Of a DNA stretch of 46,584 nt, positions 29,190-35,735 are shown in pieces. Source of the DNA: CALGFH01 sp036003705 (GTDB lineage Bacteria; Actinomycetota; CALGFH01); assembly GCA_036003705.1 (NCBI GenBank), contig DASYSE010000013.1, positions 1-46,584 of the forward strand, given 5' to 3'. Both the position numbers and the translations under genes were made by a program. Positions within the stretch are counted from its first letter, which is position 1, and every line of letters begins with the position of its first letter. The notes beneath the pieces were generated by a model, which had not been told where the DNA came from, did not search any database, and saw nothing but the letters and a program-made list of their open reading frames with translations.

Positions 29190-29219
29190 AGCCTATGAGT
29201 GGGCGCTCACTCATGTCAA
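29190..29219 (-). promoter_or_regulatory. tetR promoter
   Basis: A perfect -35 TTGACA (29219-29214), an 18-bp spacer that is exactly operator O1, and -10 TAGGCT (29195-29190). The -10 ends 9 nt before the tetR ATG. Confidence 0.75.
29195..29214. promoter_or_regulatory. TetR operator O1, in the -35/-10 spacer
   Basis: ATGAGTG-agcgcc-CACTCAT on the tetR strand is a 7-bp perfect inverted repeat with a 6-bp centre. The 18-bp core (29196-29213) exactly occupies the promoter spacer, so repressor binding would block RNA polymerase. Confidence 0.8.
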
Positions 29220-29229
29220 GGGCCAAATA

Positions 29230-29259
29230 GCAGGGGGAGCCGGATCCGGCTCCCCCTGC
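29230..29259 (-). terminator. 30-bp perfect palindrome, terminator of the Gmad2 gene
   Basis: All 15 base pairs match (GCAGGGGGAGCCGGA and its complement), centred on GGATCC. It lies 13 bp after the Gmad2 gene stop and 10 bp upstream of the tetR -35. It should end the upstream transcript and insulate the tetR promoter. There is only a weak U-rich tail. Confidence 0.7.
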
Positions 29260-29272
29260 ACGGTGGCGGTGC

Positions 29273-30328
29273 TCAGTCGTGGAGCACGGCGATGCCGTCG
29301 TGTTCGACGGTGCCGCCGGGGCCGCTGGACTGGATCAGCAGGTGGCCGTGGAACGACTCGTCCGGGTAGCGCCAGGAGAGCGACCAGAGGTGGTCGCCTT
29401 CGCTCCGGGTGTCGACCCCGAGCAGCCTGGCGTGGGGCCGACCGCCGGTTCCGGCGGGCACCAGCAGGAAGCGGACCTCCTCGGTGTCGGTGGCCTTGAG
29501 CCGGACCGTGAAGGTGCCCGAGCCGGTCAGGGTGACCAGCTTGGCCGAGGTCGACGGCGCCGGGTTGGTGATGACGTCGGAGATCTGGGGGGCGGCCCCG
29601 TCGGTGGCGAAGCGGATGCGGACCGCGGTGGCGGACATGATCCCGATGTCGGCACCGGTGTCGCCGCTGAAGACCACCCAGCCGGCGTCACCGGAGGGGC
29701 TGGCGAACCTGACCGGGCCGCTGAACGGCGCCAGCTCGGTCGCGCCGCCGTTCACCAGGCCCTTGCCGAGCACGCGGTCGGCGCCGCGACGGTCCTCGGT
29801 GACGGTCACCTTCACGGTGCCCTCGTAGGCGGTGGACAGGCCGCTCACGGTGAGCGGCGAGAGGATGCGGGAGAAGGGCAGCGGCTGGTCGACCTCGATG
29901 GTGTTGATGGCCCTGGCCCCGGTTGCGACCCAGCCGTTGGTGTAGCGGTGCAGCTGCACCAGCGTGGTCACCTCGTGGAGCAGGCGCCCGCCCTCGCCGG
30001 CCCGTGGGTGGAGGCCGACCTCGGCGGTGACCGCGCCGGTCGCCCGGTAGGAGGCGGCCACCGGGTCGCGCATGCCCAGCTCGCGCATGAACCCGACGGC
30101 GACGGCCTTGGCGGCCCGGTCGTTGGAGGTGGTGGTGCCGTCCTGCTTGGGGGCGGAGGCGGTGCCGCCCTTGGCGTTGGCGGCGGAGGTGGAGGTGGTC
30201 GGAGCGGCGGCGGCGGCAGGCCGGGCCGGCGCGCCGCTGTCACGGCCGACCATGAAGGCGGCGGCGACCCCGATGGCGACGGCGAGCACGCTGGCGACGG
30301 CGACGAGACGGAACTGGACTGGACGCAT
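29273..30328 (-). CDS. Exported or membrane-anchored Gmad2-domain protein
   Basis: A 351-residue protein. Residues 8-27 are a single hydrophobic segment (uncleaved anchor or signal), followed by an Ala/Thr/Ser-rich linker to about residue 70. The middle part (about 70-130) resembles a small GerMN/sporulation-type sensor region. Residues about 145-245 carry the Gmad2 immunoglobulin-like pattern (ILSPLTVSGLSTAYEGTVKV, GKGLVNGGATE, PFSGPVRFASP, GWVVFSGD). A further all-beta C-terminal region follows. Gmad2 domains occur in cell-surface and spore-germination proteins, so a cell-envelope role is likely, but no enzyme activity is visible. ATG 30328 has a GGGGGT-like ribosome site. Confidence 0.65.
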   Translation of the reverse strand: MRPVQFRLVAVASVLAVAIGVAAAFMVGRDSGAPARPAAAAAPTTSTSAANAKGGTASAPKQDGTTTSNDRAAKAVAVGFMRELGMRDPVAASYRATGAVTAEVGLHPRAGEGGRLLHEVTTLVQLHRYTNGWVATGARAINTIEVDQPLPFSRILSPLTVSGLSTAYEGTVKVTVTEDRRGADRVLGKGLVNGGATELAPFSGPVRFASPSGDAGWVVFSGDTGADIGIMSATAVRIRFATDGAAPQISDVITNPAPSTSAKLVTLTGSGTFTVRLKATDTEEVRFLLVPAGTGGRPHARLLGVDTRSEGDHLWSLSWRYPDESFHGHLLIQSSGPGGTVEHDGIAVLHD

Positions 30329-30745
30329 TGCTGACCCCCGGTCGACGGCTCCTGTCTGGAGCGGTCGAGTCCAGCTTCGCCCTATCCGGTCACGAAACCC
30401 GATCGGCACCGTCTCGGGCGCATCCCCGATCGATCTCCGGCCGGTCTCGGTTGGTGCTCCGGTCCGTTATCCGGTGACCTTGACCGTGCCTCGTATGTCG
30501 CCATGGCTGCCGCAGCGATGGGCGTAGGTGCCGGCCCGTCTGGAACAGGCTACGAGAGCTCCGCGCCCTCCTCCAGCCGGCCGGAGCCGAAGCCGCCCCG
30601 CCGGCGGTGACGGTTATGGGTCACGCCGATGTCCTGGTTCTCCCGCTTGACCCGCTCCCTCGCGGTTTCCCGTTTGCCAACCTACCGGGTCAAGGAGCAC
30701 GCTGCTGGTCGCCATGACCGCCCAAGCTACAGGGAACCTGGCGCC
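30329..30745. other. Intergenic region between divergent Gmad2 and DivIVA-motif genes
   Basis: 417 bp with no supported gene. A perfect 8-bp inverted repeat TTGACCCG (30647-30654) and CGGGTCAA (30686-30693), with 31 bp between, lies upstream of the DivIVA-motif gene. A TTGACC at about 30478 could be a -35 element. Nothing else is recognised. Confidence 0.4.
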
Positions 30746-31588
30746 ATGACCGAAGGCCGGCTCGCGCCCGAGGAGGTCCGGACGCGGACCTTCAGCAGGG
30801 TCGTGCGCGGCTACCGGCGGCGTGAGGTGCGCCGATTGCTGGAACGGGCCGCCGCCGACCTGGTCCGTCTGCGGAACGGGCTGGTCGCGGCCGGGCCGGA
30901 CGACCCGCCGCCGCTCACCCCCGAGGAGGTCGAGGAGGCCCGGTTCCAGCCGTCGCTCGGCGGCTACGAGATGGACGAGGTGGACCGGTTCCTGGACCGG
31001 CTGATGGTCGAGCTGGAACGCGCCGCCCGCGAACCGCCGCGCCCCCCCTCCGCCCTCCCGGCCCCCCTGCCCTCGCCCCGTCCCGCGGCCCCTCAGCCAC
31101 CGCGGGTGGCGCCGGCATGGCAGCCCCCGCCCCCCAAACCCCCACCGGCGACGGGGCAGCCGCTCCCGGCCCCGGTCCCGGACGAGGCGCTGTTCCCGCC
31201 GCCTTCGGTGCCGCCGTCCTCCGCGCCGGCGCCGCCCCCGCCCGCACCCTCCGCACCCGCGCCGGTGCACCCAAGCCCACCGCCACCGACGCCGGCGCGG
31301 CCGCTGACGCCGTCGGAGGTGGAGACGCGGAGCTTCGACCGGGGCGCGCCGGGGTACCTGCCGGCGCACGTCGACCTGTTCCTGGCCAGGGCGGCCCGCG
31401 CCCTTGCCGGCCGCGACGGGAACGAGCCGCTGACCCGGTGGGACGTGCTGCGGCAGCGCTTCCCGCTCGGTCCCCGCGGCTACGCGACCGGCGAGGTCGA
31501 CGCCTTCCTGGTCAGGCTGGCGGCGCAGTTTCCCGATCCCGACCCCGCCGCCCAGCAGGAGATCCTGCGCAAGCTCCAGGGCGACTGA
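30746..31588 (+). CDS. Protein with four DivIVA-type membrane-targeting modules
   Basis: A 280-residue protein built from four copies of the DivIVA N-terminal motif, roughly LTPxEVxxxxFxxxxxGYxxxEVDxFL. They begin at residue 6 (RTFSRVVRGYRRREVRRLL), 57 (ARFQPSLGGYEMDEVDRFL), 187 (RSFDRGAPGYLPAHVDLFL) and 229 (QRFPLGPRGYATGEVDAFL). A Pro/Ala-rich segment of about 90 residues separates the second and third. The long coiled coil of true DivIVA/Wag31 is absent. DivIVA motifs bind curved membranes at poles and septa, so a scaffold or adaptor at the cell pole or division site is inferred. ATG 30746 is chosen because the conserved sequence begins at residue 6; upstream codons look unconserved. Confidence 0.75.
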   Translation: MTEGRLAPEEVRTRTFSRVVRGYRRREVRRLLERAAADLVRLRNGLVAAGPDDPPPLTPEEVEEARFQPSLGGYEMDEVDRFLDRLMVELERAAREPPRPPSALPAPLPSPRPAAPQPPRVAPAWQPPPPKPPPATGQPLPAPVPDEALFPPPSVPPSSAPAPPPPAPSAPAPVHPSPPPPTPARPLTPSEVETRSFDRGAPGYLPAHVDLFLARAARALAGRDGNEPLTRWDVLRQRFPLGPRGYATGEVDAFLVRLAAQFPDPDPAAQQEILRKLQGD

Positions 31589-31739
31589 CCGGGTGGCGTC
31601 AGGCCCGCCGCAGGTCGACCGGCACCACCGGCTCCGACGTCGGCCCGGGCGACCCGGTCGACGGGATCGTCCGGCTGCTGCTGCCCCTGCTTCGGAGCCG
31701 CCGGCCCAAGGGTCGGGTCTGGGCCCGCTATGGTTGGGG

Positions 31740-31745
31740 TAGGGT
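31740..31745 (+). promoter_or_regulatory. Candidate -10 element of the leaderless LLM-class oxidoreductase gene
   Basis: TAGGGT ends 8 nt before the ATG at 31754, with no ribosome site between. Confidence 0.4.
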
Positions 31746-31753
31746 CAGCGGTG

Positions 31754-32812
31754 ATGCCAAGCCCAGCCACCTTCGGTACCTGGACGGAGCTGCGACCCGG
31801 CCACCGACGCCAGCCCGACCCGTCCTTCTATGCCGAACGCCTCGAGGAGGCGGTCCTGGCCGAGCAGCTCGGCCTTGCCGCCGTCTGGGGCAGCGAGCAC
31901 CACGCGGTCGAGGACGGCCACCTCTCCCAGCAGCTCCCGTTCCTGGCCGCGGTGGCCGCCCGCACCTCCAGGATCCGACTCGGGACCGGGGTGCTGCTGC
32001 TGCCCCTGTACCGGCCGCGGGAGGTCGCCGAGCAGGCCGGGGTGGTCGACCTGATCGCCGGCGGCCGCCTGGTGCTCGGCTTCGGCGGCGGCTACGTGGA
32101 GCGCGAGTTCGAGGCCTTCGGAGTCGACCGGTCCAAGCGGGGCCGGCTGCTGGAGGAGAAGCTCGCCGTGGTGCGCCGTGCCCTTGCCTTGGGGGTGGCC
32201 GCCGACGGACCCGACGGCACCGACCTGCCGGTCGGCCCGCGCTCGCCCCAGCCGGGCGGCCCGCCCCTGTACCTGGGCGGCACCGCACCCAAGGCCCTGG
32301 ACCGGGTGGCCAGGCTGGCCGAGGGCTGGTTCGCCCTGGCACATTTCCGCTGGCAGAAGACGGCCGAGGGCTGGCCCGTGCTGGCCGAGGCGCTGGAGCG
32401 GGCCGGCCGGCCAACCGCGGGCTTCCCGGTCGTCGTCGGCGTCCACCTGCGGGTCAGCGACGACCCGGAGCGGACCTGGGCCACCGAGCTGGCCCCGGCG
32501 GTCGCCTACCAGCTCGACCGCTACTCCGACTGGAGCACCGACCGCGAGCAGCCGCGGCCCGACCCGATCGACCCAGGCCGGCTCAAGCGCTCGGCCGTGT
32601 TCTGCGATACCGCCGAAGGCATCGTCGCCGCCTTGACCGGGTTCCAGGAGCAGCTCCCCTTCACCCACGTCTGCCTGTGGAGCCGTCCCCCGGGAACCAG
32701 CCACGAAGCCGCCTGCGCCAACCTGGAGCGGGTGGCCGGCGAGGTCGCCCCGGCCTTCGCCGGACCGGAGCCTCCCTGGCGCGCCCCGGCGGCCGGGACA
32801 GCGACTGACTGA
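31754..32812 (+). CDS. LLM-class (luciferase-like, possibly F420-dependent) oxidoreductase
   Basis: A 352-residue TIM-barrel flavin- or F420-dependent oxidoreductase of the bacterial luciferase-like family. Visible blocks are AEQLGLAAVWGSEHHAVED, RTSRIRLGTGVLLLPLYRP, EQAGVVDLIAGGRLVLGFGG and GGTAPKALDRVARLAEGW. The SEHH region matches the substrate/cofactor-binding loop of this family. Whether the cofactor is FMN or F420 cannot be decided from sequence, and the substrate is unknown. The start at 31754 gives the usual short N-terminus; an in-frame ATG 31730 would overlap the -10 element. It stands alone between the DivIVA-motif gene and the ABC transporter. Confidence 0.85.
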   Translation: MPSPATFGTWTELRPGHRRQPDPSFYAERLEEAVLAEQLGLAAVWGSEHHAVEDGHLSQQLPFLAAVAARTSRIRLGTGVLLLPLYRPREVAEQAGVVDLIAGGRLVLGFGGGYVEREFEAFGVDRSKRGRLLEEKLAVVRRALALGVAADGPDGTDLPVGPRSPQPGGPPLYLGGTAPKALDRVARLAEGWFALAHFRWQKTAEGWPVLAEALERAGRPTAGFPVVVGVHLRVSDDPERTWATELAPAVAYQLDRYSDWSTDREQPRPDPIDPGRLKRSAVFCDTAEGIVAALTGFQEQLPFTHVCLWSRPPGTSHEAACANLERVAGEVAPAFAGPEPPWRAPAAGTATD

Positions 32813-32896
32813 CCGGTACGCGAAACGAGGACGCCGTGCGGGCAAGCGTCTGAGCAGGCGTTTTCCTCGCGGCGTGGCATTGTCGTGGCCTTCCCT

Positions 32897-32902
32897 TACA
32901 CT
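32897..32902 (+). promoter_or_regulatory. Candidate -10 element of the leaderless ABC transporter operon
   Basis: TACACT ends 7 nt before the ATPase gene ATG. GTGGCA 17 bp upstream is a poor -35. Confidence 0.4.
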
Positions 32903-32909
32903 CGGCGGC

Positions 32910-33932
32910 ATGTCTGCAATCCAAGCATCTGACCTGATCCACCGGTTCGGCGAGGTGGAGGCTGTCCGGGGTGTCAGCCTGGAGGTCGCCGAGACCGAGA
33001 TCTACGGCTTCCTCGGCCCCAACGGGGCCGGCAAGTCGACCATCGTCCGCATCCTGACCACCCTGCTCCAACCGACCAGCGGGTCGGGCTCGGTCCTCGG
33101 CCACGACGTCACCCGCGAGGCGACCACCGTGCGCCGCCTGATCGGGGTCGCCCTCCAGGAGGCCGGCCTCGACCCCAAGCAGACCGGCCGCGAGCTGCTG
33201 ACCCTCCAGGGCAAGCTGTACGGGCTGAAGGGCCGGGCGCTGTCGACCCAGGTCGGTGAGGTGACCGAGCTGGTCGGCCTGACCGACGCCATCGACCGGC
33301 GCATCCAGACCTTCTCCGGCGGGATGAAGCGCCGCCTCGACCTCGCGTCGGCGCTGCTGCACCGGCCGCGGGTGCTGTTCCTGGACGAGCCGACCACCGG
33401 CCTCGACCCGCTGTCGCGGGCCTTGATCTGGGATCGGCTCCGCGAGCTCCGCCAGCGGTTCGGGGCCACCATCTTCCTGACCACCCAGTATCTGGAAGAG
33501 GCCGACGAGCTGGCCGACCGCGTGGCCATCATCGACCACGGCCGGATCGTCCGGCAGGGCACCCCGGCGGAGCTGAAGGCCGAGGTCGGCGCCGACGTGA
33601 TCGACGTCACGGTCGAGGAGCGGGAGGCGGGCGCGGCCAGGTCCGCCATCCAGCAGCTGCAGTCCAGCGGTGAGCTGCCGGCCGGGGAGCTCCGCGGCAC
33701 CCAGGCCGGCTACACCCTGTTCGTCCCCGACGGGCCGCAGAACATCGCCGTGCTCATCCGGGGCCTCGACCGGGCCGGGGTGCGGTTCGGCGCGGTCAGC
33801 GTCTCGCGGCCCACGCTGGACGACGTGTTCCTGGCCGCCACCGGCGGCCGCATGGCCGCCGCGGACCAGGACGGCGAGGGCGGCCAGGAGCGCACGCCCG
33901 AGCCCGCCGGGACCGCGAGGGGGTCGTCGTGA
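32910..33932 (+). CDS. ABC exporter ATPase, DrrA/antibiotic-type
   Basis: A 340-residue ATP-binding subunit of an ABC-2 exporter. Walker A is GPNGAGKST (36-44), the Q-loop GVALQEAGLD, the signature TFSGGMKRRLDLA and Walker B RVLFLDEPTTGLDP, followed by the D-loop and switch His region (TTQYLEEADELADR). The C-terminal domain (about 225-320) is the one found in daunorubicin-resistance-type ATPases. The ATG at 32910 is probably leaderless. Its stop overlaps the GTG of the permease gene. It likely exports a drug, lipid or other hydrophobic substrate, but no neighbouring biosynthetic genes show which. Confidence 0.95.
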   Translation: MSAIQASDLIHRFGEVEAVRGVSLEVAETEIYGFLGPNGAGKSTIVRILTTLLQPTSGSGSVLGHDVTREATTVRRLIGVALQEAGLDPKQTGRELLTLQGKLYGLKGRALSTQVGEVTELVGLTDAIDRRIQTFSGGMKRRLDLASALLHRPRVLFLDEPTTGLDPLSRALIWDRLRELRQRFGATIFLTTQYLEEADELADRVAIIDHGRIVRQGTPAELKAEVGADVIDVTVEEREAGAARSAIQQLQSSGELPAGELRGTQAGYTLFVPDGPQNIAVLIRGLDRAGVRFGAVSVSRPTLDDVFLAATGGRMAAADQDGEGGQERTPEPAGTARGSS

Positions 33933-34771
33933 GCGCCGTCGGCCACAGCGCCGGGGGGCCGGTGGGACGCGACCCCGCCACCGGCGAGCCACAGACCCTG
34001 GCCGCGCCGGCCGGGCTGGTCTCCGACGTGGTGGCCATCACCGGCCGGGCGATCCGGGGCATCCTGCGCGAGCCGGAACTGTTCATCTTCGCGCTGATCA
34101 TCCCGCTGTTCTTCTTCGTGGTCCAGATCGGCGCCCTGGCCGACGTGGCCGAGGGCCAGCTCGGGATCGGCGACTACGCCGCCTTCCAGCTGCCCATCTC
34201 CATCCTGTTCGCCGCGGCCAGCACCTCGGGCGGCAACGCGCTGGTGCTGGACATCTCCAACGGCTACTGGGACAAGCTCTCCCTGACCCCGGCCCACCGC
34301 TCGGCACTGGTCATCGGCAACCTGTTCGGGGAGCTGTTCGCGGTGCTCGGCTACAGCCTGGTCCTGCTCATCTTCGGGTGGGCGATCGGGATCCGGTTCG
34401 CCGGCAACGAGCTGGTCGGGGCGGCCGGGCTGCTGGCACTCACCTTGATGTTCGGCGTCGGCTTCGCGGCGGTCAGCATCTCGGTGGCGCTGGCGACCGG
34501 GTCGGTGCGGGCCACCCAGTCGACCTTCATCATCTTCTTCCCGTTGCTGTTCCTCACCCCGAGTGCATTGCCGCGGGAGCTGATGACGGGCTGGTTCGAG
34601 ACGGCGGTGAGCGTCAACCCGATGACCTATGTGGTCGAGGCGGCCCGCAGTTTCCTGTTCGGCTACGACGCCGGGGTGGTGGCCAAGGGCGCGCTGGCGG
34701 CCGCCTTGTTCAGCGCGGTCACCTTCGGCCTGACCGCGCTGGCCTTCCGGCGCCGCGTCCGCATGGGCTAG
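33929..34771 (+). CDS. ABC-2 type transporter permease
   Basis: A 280-residue membrane protein with about six helices after a 40-residue cytoplasmic N-terminus. The PELFIFALIIPLFFFVV first helix, the LSLTPAHRSALVIGNLFGEL loop and the FLTPSALPRELMTGWFETAV-type ABC-2 signature near the end are typical of DrrB-like permeases. It starts at GTG overlapping the ATPase stop (GTGA), so the pair is translated together. It forms the membrane part of the exporter with the preceding ATPase. Confidence 0.93.
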   Translation: MSAVGHSAGGPVGRDPATGEPQTLAAPAGLVSDVVAITGRAIRGILREPELFIFALIIPLFFFVVQIGALADVAEGQLGIGDYAAFQLPISILFAAASTSGGNALVLDISNGYWDKLSLTPAHRSALVIGNLFGELFAVLGYSLVLLIFGWAIGIRFAGNELVGAAGLLALTLMFGVGFAAVSISVALATGSVRATQSTFIIFFPLLFLTPSALPRELMTGWFETAVSVNPMTYVVEAARSFLFGYDAGVVAKGALAAALFSAVTFGLTALAFRRRVRMG

Positions 34772-34845
34772 CGGTTCTACTGGCGGTTCTACCGGGCGCG
34801 GCAGGCTCGTGTGCTTCCGGGCCGGAAGGGTAGGGGAGGCGGCTG

Positions 34846-35658
34846 ATGGAGCGGCGGGCGCTCGGGTCGAGCGGTTTCGAGGTGCCCGTGGTCGGCATGG
34901 GGACATCGCGGACGTTCGACGTGCGCGGCCGGGCGGCCGAGGTGACCAGCCGCAGGATCGTCGAGGAGGCGCTGGCGCAAGGTGCGAACCTGTTCGACTC
35001 CTCGCCCATGTACGGCGAGGCCGAACGGGTCCTCGGGTTGGCCCTGGACGGGCGGCGCGACCAGGCCATCGTCGCCACCAAGGTCTGGACCCCCGACGAC
35101 GACCAGGCCGAGCGCCAGGTCAAGGCATCCCTGGCCTACGCCCACGGCCGCGTCGAGTTGTACCAGGTCCACAACCTGGTCGCCTGGCCGGCTCGGCTCG
35201 ACCGGCTCCAGCGGCTCCGCGACGAGGGTCTGGTCGAGGTCATCGGGGCCACCCATTACGACCCGGCCGCCTTCGAGGAGCTGACGGCGGTGATGCGCAG
35301 CGGCCGCATCGGCTTCGTGCAGGTCCCCTACAACCCGCTGGAACGCGAGGTCGAACGGGCTCTGCTGCCGCTGGCCGAGGAGTTGGGGCTGGGCGTGATG
35401 CTGATGCGGCCGTTCGGCCGCGGCTCGGTGCTGCGGCGCTGGCCGGCCCCTGCCGAGCTGGCCCCGCTGGAGCCGTTCGGGGTCGCGACCTGGCCCCAGG
35501 CGCTGCTCAAGTGGGGGTTGTCCGACCCACGTTGCACCGTGTCGATCCCGGCGACCTCCCGACTCGGTCGCATGACCGAGAACGCCGCCGCGGGGGAGCC
35601 GCCCTGGTTCGGCGCGGACGAGCGTGACCTAGTGACCCGTCTGGCTACGCGCTCCTAG
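34846..35658 (+). CDS. Aldo/keto reductase
   Basis: NADPH-dependent carbonyl reductase of 270 residues with a TIM barrel. The catalytic tetrad is present: Asp51, Tyr56 (FDSSPMYGEAE), Lys79 (ATKV) and His109 (YQVHN). The cofactor-binding C-terminal part (SIPATSRLGRMTENAAAG) is intact. ATG 34846 follows AGGGGAGG by 6 nt. Just upstream are two direct copies of GCGGTTCTAC (34771-34792). The physiological substrate is unknown. The stop is 78 bp before the next gene. Confidence 0.93.
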   Translation: MERRALGSSGFEVPVVGMGTSRTFDVRGRAAEVTSRRIVEEALAQGANLFDSSPMYGEAERVLGLALDGRRDQAIVATKVWTPDDDQAERQVKASLAYAHGRVELYQVHNLVAWPARLDRLQRLRDEGLVEVIGATHYDPAAFEELTAVMRSGRIGFVQVPYNPLEREVERALLPLAEELGLGVMLMRPFGRGSVLRRWPAPAELAPLEPFGVATWPQALLKWGLSDPRCTVSIPATSRLGRMTENAAAGEPPWFGADERDLVTRLATRS

Positions 35659-35735
35659 AAACCGCTACCCTCGGTGGTTCGGGATCGTCGCCTCGGCGCG
35701 GCCCGTCGTCTCGGCCCCGCTTCGGAGGAGGATCT

